Below, piece after piece: positions 33,211 to 50,900 of a DNA stretch of 64,000 nucleotides. The notes under the pieces were generated by a model. It was not told the DNA's origin. It made no database searches and saw nothing but the letters and a program-made list of their open reading frames with translations. How positions within the stretch are numbered: position 1 is the first letter of the stretch; each line of letters opens with the position of its first letter. The stretch spans positions 1 to 64,000 of the forward strand of contig CALSCQ010003359.1 in NCBI GenBank assembly GCA_943704525.1, written 5' to 3'. The DNA comes from Pigoraptor vietnamica (lineage: Eukaryota; Opisthokonta; Filasterea). The position numbers and the translations under genes were made by a program.

Positions 33211-35329
33211 ATGGTTCCTAACACTGGGTGGGTGCATCGTGCGGTGCGCGTGCGCGCGCGCGTGTGGTTTCATGCGTGCATGTTCGCCCCATGGGTTTTG
33301 CTGTGGTGGTCTGAACGCGATGTGCCGACAACCCCATTCTATTTCAGCGCCCTCAAGGGGCTCACCCTCTTCATTACGGGCGCAAGCCGCGGCATCGGCA
33401 AGGCCATCGCCCTCAAGTGAGTCTGCGCATTGATCTGCCCCCCTGCACATCGCCCTCAAGTGAGTCTGCGCATTGATCTGCCCCCTGCACTGCGCGCGTG
33501 GCCAATCGCACCGCGCGCAGGGCTGCCAAGGACGGCGCCAACATTGTCATTGCGGCCAAGACGTCCACGCCCCACGCCAAGCTGCCCGGCACCATCTTCA
33601 CGGCGGCGGCGGAGATCGAGGCGGCCGGCGGTCGCTGCCTCCCGTGCATGACGGACATCCGCGACGAGAACCAGATTGCTGCGGCGGTGGCGCAGGCCGT
33701 AGACAAATTTGGGGGCATTGACATCGGTGGGCGTTGCGTTGCACGTGCTCGCGTGTGAACTGCCCTCGCGTGCGCGCTGAATGCGGCCCTGCGTAGTCGT
33801 CAACAATGCCTCTGCGATCAGTCTGACGGGGACGCTGGAGACGCCGATGAAGAAGTGCGTGCGCTGCGTCTGCTTCTGCGCATGGCACTGGTCTGGAGGG
33901 GCTTGGATGCGAATGGTCACCCAGCGCAAAGGCAGCTGTCCGGCTGACTAATCCCTCTTCCCCGCAGGTATGACCTCATGAACGGCGTCAACGCCCGCGG
34001 GACCTATGCCACGTGGGTGGAGTCAGCGCATGAATCACTGTGTTTGCGTATGTGTGTGTGTGCGTGTGCGTGTGTGTGTGTCGGGTGGTTCTACGTGGGA
34101 AAGGGCAGTGAGGCGCTTTTCAGTGCGATTATGCGCGTGTTCATGCGCCCTGTCGTTGTTAACGCGTGCCGCGGCGAGCAGGAGCCAGGCTTGCCTCCCC
34201 CACCTGAAAAAGAGTCGCCACCCCCATATCCTCAATATTTCTCCGCCGCTGAACCTCAATCCGCGCTGGTTCAAGAACCACGTTGCGTACACCATGGCCA
34301 AGTACGGCATGTCCTTCTGCGTCCTCGGGATGGCGGAGGAGTTCCGCGACGACGGAATCGCCGTCAACGCCATCTGGCCGCAGACGGGTGCGTCGCGGCA
34401 CTCGTGATTGACAATGGGGTGTCGCGTGTCCTTTGTGTGACTTGGCTCTGCGTGGCGCGTTGCGTGCACACTGATATTGCGTTCTTCGGCTGCGTCGGCG
34501 TGCCGTGCCTCCTCTTAGCGTTGGCGTTTGCGCACGTGACCCAATGCGTTTTGTCTTCATCGCAGCCATTGCGACGGCCGCGATGGAGATGCTTGCGGGC
34601 GACGACGCCGTCAAGGTGTGCCGCAAGCCCGAGATTATGGCGGACGCGGCGTACCTCATCCTGTCGCAGAAGCCGCGCGCGCTCACCGGCAAGTTTCTCA
34701 TTGACGAGGCCGTGCTCTCGGAGCTCGGCGGCATCAAGAACTTTGACAGCTACGCCTGTGTGCCCGGTGGGTTCATCGCGCACGGGGTGGTTGTCGTCCA
34801 TATCCTGTTCTTGGGCGCTTGCTTACTGGCATGTGTTGCTGCGCAAACAGGCAACAAGCTGCTGCCGGACTTCTTCCTGGACGACGCGGACGCCAAGGCC
34901 GCGGGCGAGTCGATCAAGCAGCTCTCGAATACGGACGCAACGCACGCCCGCAACGCGCGCAGTGTCCTCGACGAGGCGCCAAAGGCGGCTGCCGCAAGTG
35001 CTGGGCCTTCGGACGAGCTCGTCGGGCGCGTGTCGAAGCTCATCTCTGCCGATGCGGTGACGAAGACGCAGGCGGTGTTCCTGCTCGACGTGACGGGGGT
35101 GGGCAAGTACCTCCTCGACCTCAAGAACGGCGCCGGCAGCATCGCTAAGGGCGACGGCAATGCGGACGTGACGATGGTCGTTGCGCCCGAGACGCTCGAC
35201 GAGATGCTGGCAGGCAACCTGACTCCGTCGGCGGCGTTCTTCAAGGGCAAGGTGAAGATCAGCGGCAACATGACACTGGCGATGAAGCTGGAGCGCGTCA
35301 TGCTTGCGGCCAACAAGTCCAAGCTGTGA
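33211..35329 (+). CDS. HSDL2: HSDL2-like short-chain dehydrogenase with SCP2 domain
   Basis: Peroxisomal short-chain dehydrogenase fused to a sterol-carrier (SCP2) lipid-binding domain. Eight exons: 33211-33227 (17 nt), 33348-33416, 33521-33726, 33797-33854, 33968-34012, 34182-34387, 34566-34766 and 34851-35329; 426 aa (human 418). N-terminal MVPNTG as in human (MLPNTG). NAD-binding TGASRGIGKAIALKAAKDG, NNASAISLTGTLETP, ILNISPPLNLNPRWF, catalytic YTMAKYG. The SCP2 domain fills the last 120 residues (LDLKNGAGSIAKGD, FFKGKVKISGNMTLAMKLE). The protein ends in SKL, the canonical PTS1. The exon 2 donor region is duplicated in tandem (see 33405-33489). Converges on INO80. Confidence 0.95.
33405..33489 (+). 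repeat. tandem duplication of an exon-intron junction
   Basis: Two direct copies (33405-33447 and 33448-33489) of a 42-43 bp unit starting CATCGCCCTCAAGTGAGTCT, differing by one C in a C-run. Each copy carries the same coding end and GTGAGT donor. Use of the second donor would run into an in-frame TGA, so the first must be the productive one. Confidence 0.95.
34050..34080 (+). repeat. GT tract in HSDL2 intron
   Basis: Short imperfect (GT)n run in the intron after exon 5 (34013-34181). It reads GT on the sense strand. Confidence 0.85.
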
Positions 35330-35439
35330 GGAGGTGACGGAGCAGGGACGCACTCTGATGAGCGTGGTTGTGTGGGTCGCAAGGGCAAACAAAAAACTTT
35401 GACAAGGGCCATTAAAACACTTGATACTGGATGTGCCGT

Positions 35440-41939
<6,500 letters not shown>

Positions 41940-43042
41940 GGCGCTCACGGGCGCGAAAAAGTCAGACAAAGGGCTTCCTCAACCATGAAATGCACTCTGA
42001 AGGCCGTGCGAGCCCCGTGCGACCGTGTGTTCACGCAATGTCGCTTGTGACGCGCCCTATTCCTCGTCAGCTGCTCCACTTGAGCAGCCAGCTGCGCTTC
42101 GGATCGCAGGACGCCCACCCGTGCAATGCGAGCGGCGGAGCGTGCTTTGCGCGTGATAAGTGCGCGGTCGTTTGCTTGATGCATTCGCTGCGCTGTTTTC
42201 GCCAAGTGGGATGGGCGTGTGTATGGCCGGCTGCGTTGCGTGCGTGCCAAGTCTGCGCCTGTGGACAACCGGGTGTTGGGTGTCGCCACCCGTCCAAATA
42301 TACTTTATATAGTCACTGTCCATCAATAGTACCCATATATGATGAACTAATTCTTTAAAAACCCATACTTGCCTATGCAGTTACCCTGATGGAATTGTTC
42401 GCCTTAACGAGATCTCGGCTGGTTTTCTCACACACGCATGATCAGCTGTTCCGCTGACCATATCTAAATTCATCAGCTAATAATTTCGTCAGATTCTGGT
42501 AGTATATAATTGTCAATGAATATCACGCAGAAGTGGATATGGCCTGCGCTTGCAGTGGGCGCCTTTGAATTGAATATGGGCGGCAAACGGCGGACACGGC
42601 AGTCGGCTGCAAAATAACGCGCGGACTCATACAAATCCCATACAATCAGCGCGCACTAATATCCAGCGTCCATTTGAATATTGCAATATTGGCCTGCTGA
42701 AATAATCCCCCATGCTGCACACACACACGCATACACACACGCACACACACACACGCACGCACACTGGCAGCAGTCCCCTTTCTACTGTATGCCCCTCGTG
42801 CCTTTCCCGCCGCTTTTCCGCTCCGTCCGAGCGCGCCGTGCACCCAGCCACTCAGTACTGCCGACCAATCGCTTGCCTCCGTGGTAGCGTTGCAGTCCCT
42901 CCCTGTCGCCCGCCGCACTGCCGTGTGCGCGCCAGCGGCGGCTCCATCCTGCCTCACCCGTACCTTGATCAAGTGCTGTGCGCCCGAATCAGTGTTCAAC
43001 AGTCGCTGATTACTCTCTCCGATTAAGTGCTCTTCATTGAAA
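41940..43042. other. divergent intergenic region INO80 / prothymosin-like
   Basis: No gene seen in 1.1 kb. The middle (about 42290-42690) is markedly AT-rich with TATA-like stretches, a (CA/CG)n tract lies at 42717-42764, and the right part is GC-rich promoter-like DNA. I found no terminal repeats or coding relics. Confidence 0.5.
42717..42764 (+). repeat. (CA)n tract in intergenic DNA
   Basis: Imperfect CACACACG tract about 280 bp before the acidic-protein gene. It is outside any intron. Confidence 0.85.
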
Positions 43043-43710
43043 ATGGCGGACAAGGGCACGAAGCGCAAGCCGGAGACAGAGCTGTGAGTTCGCCCACGTG
43101 CGCTGTCATGCCCTCTGCCCCATGCTGTCCATGTGCTAATGCTCCACCTGTCACTTGCGATCGCACAGTCCCCAGAAGGATGCCAAGAAGGTGCGGCCGG
43201 ATCCCGAGGAGGAGGTCGACGGTGAGTGGTCCGACCGAGATCGCGGGGTGTGTGGAGGCCATGTGCGCTCGCTGTGCTGACCCACAGCCCTGCAGAGGAG
43301 GACGTCGAGGATGATGAGGAGGAGGACGATGAGGGTGACGATGACAACGAGGACGGAGAGGACGACGACGACGACGACGAGGATGGCGAGGAGGAGGAGG
43401 AGGGAGAGGAGGTGCGGCACGCGGCATGCGTGGCAAGTGAGGGCTCAGAGTGCCGTGGCCATCAGTCTAACAGGCGTTGCTCGCACGCAGGATGATGACG
43501 ACGATGAGGAGGATGACGACGATGATGATGACGAGGACGACGAGGAGGAGGCCAAGGGCAAGCGAAAGGTGAGCAGCGAAGCCATGTGCCAACCCACCCG
43601 CGCGAGTGCCCCGTCTGGACTGCATTCAAACCACCGTCCCTCTCCCCCGCTGCCCGCCGCAGGACGATGACGAGGAGGATGACGACGATGACGACGAGGA
43701 GGACGACTGA
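43043..43710 (+). CDS. prothymosin-like acidic nuclear protein
   Basis: Small intrinsically disordered polyacidic protein of about 110 aa in five exons starting at 43043. It begins MADKGTKRKPETELPQKDAKK, whose two basic clusters could be nuclear signals, and then is almost only Asp and Glu in two long runs separated by AKGKRK, ending EEDD. This matches the composition of prothymosin-alpha and similar histone H1 or H2A/H2B chaperones, but low complexity prevents a homology claim. Exon ends (GTGAGT, GTGCGG, GTGAGC donors) and phase agreement over four introns support a real gene. Converges on SWEET. Confidence 0.75.
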
Positions 43711-43917
43711 AGTCGCCGAGCAACATCAACCAAGTCACAGGATTGTCGCCGTTTCAACCGGCCTTGCTGATTATGCCGCGCCGCCGTCTGTCGCCGCGCC
43801 TGTTTGCGTGCGCCGTTTCGCTTGTTGTCGCCCCGCCATCAATCGCGTGAAGCAGAGTGCCGCCAGTCGGCCTGTACACTAAACACGAGATGCACCCGTA
43901 CGTCGCACGCGGCCTAG

Positions 43918-44959
43918 TCATATCGGCGAGATCGGGCCTCGTCGGTAGCGGCAGAGAAGCGCAATCTGCATGCACGCCATGAAGCAACCGATTCCGTTTG
44001 GGACGGCAATGAAGCGGTCGTGCGTCACGAGGCCGTAGAGCAGCCACATGGCCGATGCGAGCAGGCTCATCCACGATAGGTGCGCGACCATGCCCTCAGT
44101 AGACCGCGTCCGCACCACGCGCGCCTGCGTCCACCACTAGCAGTTAATACGCAGCTGGGCGCGCGCATCCACCACACTAGAAGTGAGGCGGCAACAGCGA
44201 CGCACGGCCCCACTTACCGCAAGCGAGAGCGGTGAAGCAAACATGGCAATGGATGCCCCGGAAGACAGCAGACCCATGCCAAACGTTGCCGAGGAACGAG
44301 TGACGAGTCCAAGCTTCATCGGCACTATAAGAACGGCGAGAACGAGGGCGAATGCGCCGCACAGCGGCATCACCAGCTGCGTCTGCAGCAGGCATGAGTG
44401 CTGCACGACGTGGGAACCGAGTACAGCAACATCAAGACCGCCCAACCACGACGCGCACCTTGTCGCTGCAGCAACCATAGTACGTCCATATGTAATAGAC
44501 GGCGAACAGCAGGCCGACAATGTTGACGCGCTGCACGGCGGCGTCCTCAATCAACACGCCATACTTGATCCAGAAGATGCAGCTGCGCGGCACAGGCGTC
44601 AGCGGAGAGCGCACCAAAGCGCACGTGATGCTGCAACGCACGGGACCCACTTGACGGCCATGGCCACGTAAGGCCCAAAGGGAATGCTGCCCGTGGTGCC
44701 CTCCTTTCTCATCTGCCGCATCGCAGGCCTGCGAGGGCGGCGCTGAGTAACAGACAGCGACCAAGGGCACGCCCGCACACACACTTGCACACGCACTCAT
44801 GCAAATACGCAGAGCGGAAAAATAACGGAAAAAACAAGAAGAAGAAACCGCACGCAACACATGATAGCATTGAAAAAAAGAGCACAAAACGCACCAGCTG
44901 CTGCCAAACAAGAAGAGTGTTGAGATGGTCGCCGCCCACGACAAATACGTAAGCAGCAT
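43918..44959 (-). CDS. SWEET: SWEET (MtN3/saliva) sugar transporter
   Basis: Bidirectional sugar uniporter with two MtN3 triple-helix repeats around a linker helix. Five exons: 44959-44895, 44728-44651, 44582-44459, 44400-44218 and 44124-43918; 218 aa, the animal/plant size. First repeat: YLSWAATISTLFLFGSSW, TTGSIPFGPYVAMAVKNC. Second repeat: SPLSLA then VVRTRSTEGMVAHLSWMSLL, with WLLYGLVTHDRFIAVPNGIG (plant IPNxxG motif). About seven hydrophobic segments. The plasma membrane or an endomembrane is likely. Fungi largely lack SWEETs, which weighs mildly against a fungal source. Confidence 0.93.
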
Positions 44960-45239
44960 TTTCGCTCGTGCGACCACACGGGCGCAGACTAACAAAGCGC
45001 TCCGTGCTGTCTGCGACAAGCGATGAGTTGCGATGCTCTTGGGTTTGTGTTTGGGCGTGCAATGCACATCGTCATCACTGCGGTTTCCGCCGGATCGGAA
45101 TTTGGCTAAGAGGAAAAAGCCGGCTTCGTCGCCAACTGCATTCATTCACAAGCACCACACGCGCACTGGCACCAGGCACAGTGCATGCGGGTCGTGCCGG
45201 AGGAGCCCCAACTTGCGGCCATGTTGTCACGCGGAGCTG

Positions 45240-46969
45240 TCAGTACGGGCACGACCCCGGGTACCTCGGGAACGGCGTGACGTCACGGATGTTTTCCACG
45301 CCCGTCAACAGCCGCACCAGGCGCTCAAAGCCAATCCCAAACCCGGCATGCGGAAACGACCCGTACCGGCGCAGGTCCGCGTACCAGGCGAGATCTCGGG
45401 CGGCGTCGCTGCCCAGCTGCGACAGTCGCGCCAACAGGACGTCGAGGCGGTCTTCGCGCGCACTTCCGCCCACAAGCTCGCCAATGGCCGGCACGACGAG
45501 GTCGAACGAAGCGACGGTGCCGTCGCCGTTGTCGCGCATGTAAAAGGGCTTGATGTCGCGCGGATAGTCCGTGATGAAGGCCGGCCCCTTGACGACCGAT
45601 TCAGCAATGAACCGCTCGTGCTCGGTGGAGAGGTCGATGCCCCAGGAGACAGCGCACTCAAACGCACGCCGTCCCTTCGCAGCCTCCGCGTCCGCGTGCG
45701 ACTGCAGCTGCGCAATGGCGTCCCGGTAGGATATCCTCGCGAACGGCCGCTGAAGTGACGCCATGCAATCGCGCAGTGACAGACTTATCCGCTCAGTAAA
45801 GAACGCAATGTCGTCGGAGCAGCGGGCGGCGTACACGCCGGCCGCGTGGCGAATGCACTCCTCCGCAACATCCATCGCCCCACGCGAGTCGACAAACGCA
45901 ATCTCCCCCTCAATCATCTGAAACTCAGCCAGGTGCCGCGCCGTGTGCGAGTGTTCGGCGCGGAACGTGGGGCCGAATGTGTACACACGCCCCATGGCGG
46001 ACGCCACAATCTCAGCGTGCAGTTGGCCCGACACCGTCAGAAACACGGGACGCCCAAAAAACTCCCCGCCCCCCTCGGGGGGACGCGTCACGCCGACGCG
46101 GAAGAGCTCGCCGGCGCCCTCGCAGTCGTTTGCGGTGATGATGGGCGTGTGCACCTGGAGAAATCCGTTCGACTGGAAGAAGTCGTGCACCCTGCAGCGC
46201 ACAAGGTGAGCGGAGCGGGAATTGTCAGCAGCCGTCTACGCATTACGTTGTCATCGCAATTAGCGTGAAGCGGCACTCACCCCATCGCAATGGCGTTGCG
46301 CGCCCTCAGCACGGCGCCCTGCGTGTTGGTCCGCGGGCGCAAGTGACCAATCTCGCGCAGAAACTCAAACGTGTGCCGCTTCTTTTGCAGCGGGTAGGAG
46401 CTGTCGCACGCGCCGAGCACTTCGATCTGCTCGCATTGTATCTCCTTCGCCTGGCGCGCACCCGGGCTCGCGACCTGGGCATGGATCGGCGATGGGTCAT
46501 GCTGCCAGCATTTTACTCTAGCTGAAGCAACACAGGACGCACCAGCTTGCCCGACGCGCGCACGCACGCGCCCGTGGTGAGACCTTGCGCACCCGCACCC
46601 TGCACAACGGCCTGACATCCGCGAATTGACGACCCGTCGTTCAACTCCACAAACGTCGTGTTCTTCTGCGCCCGCACGGAACGGACCCACCCCAACACTG
46701 GAGAGGGAGGATAACACAACGCGTGAGCGCACATTCAGACAAAAACCACAATACATCGTCCCACCGTCGTGTGCACGTTCGCGAACGAACACGCGCGCGC
46801 ACCCACCGGTGACCGCATCGCCCTCCGCGCCCCCATCCACGCACTCTGAAATTCGCTGCGGAAGCGACTTGACCCTGACCGGTACCGTGGCGAGCCCTCT
46901 CACGTGCCCTGCCCAGCACGCAGAGGGCAGCGCCACACGGCCCGCCTCGTGTAACACGCGCCACAGCAT
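45240..46969 (-). CDS. NARS2: asparaginyl-tRNA synthetase, mitochondrial type
   Basis: Class IIb synthetase that charges tRNA-Asn. Four exons: 46969-46807, 46697-46543, 46501-46281 and 46191-45240; 496 aa (human NARS2 477). OB-fold anticodon domain: [20 protein letters not shown]. Then [20 protein letters not shown] and [15 protein letters not shown]. Catalytic core: [19 protein letters not shown], motif 2 [20 protein letters not shown], motif 3 [20 protein letters not shown], ending RYPGSCPY. The N-terminus [15 protein letters not shown] plus later Arg residues and few acids is a likely mitochondrial presequence. It shares a 378-bp divergent promoter with SDHAF2, also mitochondrial. Confidence 0.96.
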
Positions 46970-47347
46970 GTGTGCGCGCGCTTGTGTACGATTCCACTGG
47001 CCAGCGCCGCCCGTTTCATAAAGGGACTGAGTAACAGTCTACAAACGTAACAACCTCGCAACGAAAAAAAGGGTGAGGTCGCACCTGTGACCCCACGTCA
47101 AACAAACCCCTCTTTGCGCGCCTTCCCTCTTTTTGTTATCCGTATCCTTCGTTTCTTGAGGCGCAGAGGAATAATTGCGGTGAGTAGCGAAAAGATTCAA
47201 TGTTCATTTCATTTGCGTTTCAATCTCCGGCTGACACGTGTACGCTGACACTAGCAGGGGGAAATAAGCGCCGAGTCGAGAGCTGTGGGCACCAATTGTG
47301 CGCGGTTTCGCCTGGCCTTCTTCGTGCAAAAGGAGCAAAACTGTTCG
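46970..47347. promoter_or_regulatory. divergent promoter NARS2 / SDHAF2
   Basis: 378 bp between the start codons of two mitochondrial-protein genes, including an A-run and a pyrimidine-rich stretch. One CACGTG lies at 47235-47240. No gene inside. Confidence 0.55.
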
Positions 47348-47857
47348 ATGGCGTTGCTCTTTCGGGGTTCCGTTTCTGTTGCCGGTAGGCGGTGCTTTGC
47401 ACGGCCATTGCGTGCGCTTCACATCGGTCTGCGCGCGCCGTTCGCTGGCGAGCGACGGGATGATGGTACCACAGAGTGGCCGCGAGAGTGGCCGCAAGCG
47501 TGGCCGCAAGGCGCGGTGGGCGACAACGACGTCGTGATTCCCCCCATTCCGCCAATCGTGCGCACGGGCGAGTCCCTCGAGACGAAGCGCGCGAGGCTCT
47601 TGTACCAGAGCCGCAAGCGTGGCATCCTTGAGAACGACCTGCTGCTGAGCACGTTCTTTGCGACGCACGGCCCGAAGCTGACGCCGGCGCAGCTTGATGA
47701 GTACGACCGCCTGCTGGATCAGATCGACTGGGACATTTATTACTGGGTGACGGGGGCGCGGCCCGTCCCGGCGGAGTTCGACACGCCGCTCATGGACGCC
47801 CTCAAGGAGCACGTGCGGAATCGCGGCAAGAAGATCATGCGGCAACCCGACATATGA
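47348..47857 (+). CDS. SDHAF2: succinate dehydrogenase assembly factor 2
   Basis: Matrix protein (yeast Sdh5) that promotes covalent FAD attachment to the flavoprotein subunit of succinate dehydrogenase. Intronless, 169 aa (human 166). Signatures: ETKRARLLYQSRKRGILEND and YDRLLDQIDWDIYYWVTG. The N-terminal 35 residues are Arg-rich and acid-poor, a presequence. A small WP-containing repeat (EWPREWPQAWPQ) follows at about residues 43-54 and is lineage-specific. ATG chosen as the first that yields a presequence. Confidence 0.96.
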   Translation: MALLFRGSVSVAGRRCFARPLRALHIGLRAPFAGERRDDGTTEWPREWPQAWPQGAVGDNDVVIPPIPPIVRTGESLETKRARLLYQSRKRGILENDLLLSTFFATHGPKLTPAQLDEYDRLLDQIDWDIYYWVTGARPVPAEFDTPLMDALKEHVRNRGKKIMRQPDI

Positions 47858-48346
47858 AGCATCTTCTTTGCTTTGTCTCGATTGACTCTGACTGGTCGAA
47901 AGGCCTTCTGTTTTCATGTAGTTGCGAAGTAGCCAAAGACGAAGACCAGGGGACGGGAGTACAGAGCACGCGAACAGTATGTGCCGTCTTGCTGTTCATT
48001 TGCGTGTCGAGGACAGCCCAGATCCCTCGCCGTGCGTAGTGTCGCTCCGTGTTTCACGGGGGCGATCGGTGTTGTCCATCCGCCAGCCAATCAGATTGCG
48101 CCCCTTCCCTCCCCCCTTGACAACCGGGTTCACGCACGCACACAACACACGCACACACACACACCCACATACACACACAGAGCCACCGCATGCACGCTGT
48201 CTCCAACAGACCACACGGCGGCCTTCACAGGCTTGAGGTATTCCTCCCCTATTTTTTTCTTGACAAGTCTGCACCATAATAGCCGCACTATCAGCTGTGG
48301 CTGATTTGTGAAACACTCGGAGCAATTCGTCCAAGGCGTGAGTGCG
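47858..48346. other. intergenic region SDHAF2 to paladin-like
   Basis: No gene seen. It includes a (CA)n-type tract at about 48131-48180 and the promoter of the paladin-like gene. Confidence 0.5.
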
Positions 48347-50365
48347 ATGGGGAATTCGGCGTCGGTGGGAGTTGCCCCGGAAGGTGAGATTTCGCGCATA
48401 TTGCGCCACACACGACTCCGACCTGCACCGCGCTGACAATTTCTCCCAGGCGCAAACGGTGTCGCGAACGGCAACTCACCCCTGGAGGTCATTGATGTCC
48501 GCGCGCGTCAGCTCGAAGGCCAGATCCGCAGCCTCCAGGTACGGGCTATTGTTGCCACATGGGCAGAGCAGCATGGCCATTGCTGTCGCTGACGTGTGTT
48601 GCCGTGCAGGCGGAGCTGGGCGCCCTGAAGTCGACGGTGGGGGGCATCGCAGCGGGTGTGGAAGATGTCCGCGGCATGCTCCGCCCGAGTGCGTCCAGTT
48701 CGCGCAACGGCACGCAGGCGCCGCTGCAGAAGCAGGTGTCGACAACCAGCGGACTTTTGTCGGGCTCGTTCGAAGTCGTCGAGTCGGAGGTGCCGGTTAG
48801 TGACCACTTCGTCTCAAATCCTTGGAGCAGCGCGCTGTCTGTTCCCATGTTCTGAACTCAGCCACTAAGGCAAAGCACATTTCTCAGGCGCCGCTGCAGG
48901 AGTACCCCGAGCCCGTGCTGTGCGGCCCGATGAAGCTGGACCACTTTGAGGGCATCCACAAACTCCCCGTCGACGTCCCCGTGCACGGCAAGCGCATGGA
49001 TCGCTCGCGCATTTCGGAGCCCGTCATTCCCGGCGTGTGTAATTTCCGCGGCGTTTCGGGCTTCCCCGTGTATGGCGTGTTTCAGTGCACCGTGGACGGC
49101 ATCCGTGCGGTCGTCGAGCACCTTGAGGGCCAGGGCTACAAGAAGATGTGGGTCGTTGCTGCACTCACACTGTGTTCTTTCAGTAACATCCCGTGCTGTG
49201 CTAACTCGCGACATTCCCTTCTTTTACTGCCGCAGCCGCTGGGCGAACATGCGCGAGGAGCCCGTTGTCTTTGTGAACGGCCTCCCGTTTGCGCCTCGTG
49301 AGGACGGGCGACTGAACGAGAACGTCGACTACCTGCTGGGCGTTACGGGTCCAGAGCTCGAGCGCATGGAGTTGCGACTGAAGCGCGACATTGCGGAGCG
49401 CGCGGCGCAGTGCGAGGGGCAGTTTGAGTACTTTCACCAGCGCCTGGACATGTCCAACGAGCCAAAGAAGATGCCGTTCGACCCCGCGCAGTGCACGACA
49501 CTTCATGAGGTGCCCGCGACCCCATCCATGCATAGTTTACCACCCGACGCTGCTGTGACTCTGCTGGTAACCACGTGCCCATGTCATCGCAGGTGTATGC
49601 GAACCTCCGCCTCGCTGGCCACGATGTTACGTACCGGCGAATCCCCATCCAGGACGAGTGTGCGCCGGAGAAGCAGGCGCTGGACGACCTCGTGCGCCTC
49701 GTGAAGGATTGCGACGACGAGACCGCCCTTGTCTTCAACTGCCAAATGTACGCATCGCACCTCGAGACTCGTTGCGTGCTTGCTCGCAATTTTGTCCGGT
49801 CTGACGCGCGCCATTGCGTCGTCGATGCAGGGGCCGCGGACGGACGACCACTGCGATGGTGTGTGCGTGCCTTTTCTACCGCATCCAGCACCCGCAAAAG
49901 TTTGGTCAAGGCGTGACATACCGTGGCGATGCAAGCGTGCAGCGCTTCAAGCGGAAGATGTCGGCTTTTAATGCGCTGAGCTCGGCGCACTCGATGGCGA
50001 GCACGCAGGCCATCAACGAGGCAGACTATGAGTGTGTGACGGCGCTGACCTACGTGCTCGACAACGGCAACATGATCAAGCAAGAAGTGGACGAGGTCAT
50101 CGATCTCTGCTCACACATGCAGAACCTGCGAACAGCCATCCAGGAGTGCAAGGAGGCGGCGGAGAAGGACAACAAGGTCGAAGGGCGCGGGCCTGCGTTT
50201 TGGTATCACCGCGGCAACGCTTACCTGCAGCGCTACTGGTTCCTGATCGTCTTCAACGCATACCTTCACTACGTCGCCCCCACGAACTACGAGCCCTCGT
50301 TCTCGCGGTGGATGCGGGAGCGCTGGGGACTCAAGCGCATGATGAAGACCGTCGAGCTCAAGTGA
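48347..50365 (+). CDS. paladin-like protein with one phosphatase domain
   Basis: Resembles animal paladin (PALD1), a PTP-fold, phytase-like protein linked to phosphoinositide metabolism and receptor signalling. Seven exons: 48347-48383, 48450-48538, 48610-48789, 48888-49147, 49236-49509, 49593-49747 and 49831-50365; 509 aa. It starts MGNSASVG, a good N-myristoylation signal, as paladin does. A short heptad-like stretch (RQLEGQIRSLQAELGALK) follows. Core: NFRGVSGFPVYG, MREEPVVFVNG, YRRIPIQDECAPE, and the P-loop NCQMGRGRTTTAM, a complete Cx5R. Animal paladin has two such halves (about 850 aa); this has only one. A single-domain ancestor-like form is plausible, but loss cannot be excluded. Confidence 0.88.
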
Positions 50366-50900
50366 GCGGCTGAATGTAACACACGTAACGAAGTTGCACG
50401 TGACGGAATTGTTTTAGCGAGATTTCGGTTGATTAGTGTTCCAAATCAGGCGAGCAAATTGCGCTGCCAAAATTGGCCGAATTGTTCCCCGAGTCGTGTG
50501 ACGCCACCCTCGTTTATTACCCACTTATTTCACTATGGGATGACTATGGAAATGTGATATATTAGTGCGCGATTCTCGGGGTGACATCAGTGCATCACGT
50601 GTGGGTGCGTGTGCGTGTGCCTATTGGTCGCGCACACTGCAGCGACACGGTCACACACCCCTCCTCCTGCATTAGCCACGTCTCCGTCGGGACACGCACG
50701 CACCCGCACACGTGGAGGTGCGCACAGCTTGCAAAAATCGGCACAAGAGAACAATTGCAACGCAAGGAACGTTCTCCAACAACCGCGCGAAGGATCAAGG
50801 GCCTGCGTGAAACCCGGAAGTTTTCCGCTGTTCGCTCCTCAATCTCGTCGTTCTACGTATTTCGCATCTCTCACTTTCTCACTCTGCGTTGATTTCGAAC
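50366..50900. promoter_or_regulatory. intergenic region with three CACGTG boxes
   Basis: No gene seen. CACGTG palindromes at 50397-50402, 50596-50601 and 50709-50714 precede the unrecognised gene at 50901. An inverted CCAAT (ATTGG) lies near 50623. Confidence 0.5.

Noticed and set aside
42290-42690. AT-rich stretch as a second mobile element
   Set aside because: I could find no terminal repeats, target duplication or coding relic.
43151-43436. Leu/Val-rich and Pro-rich frames opposite the acidic gene
   Set aside because: Antisense of GAC/GAG repeats; no support beyond composition.
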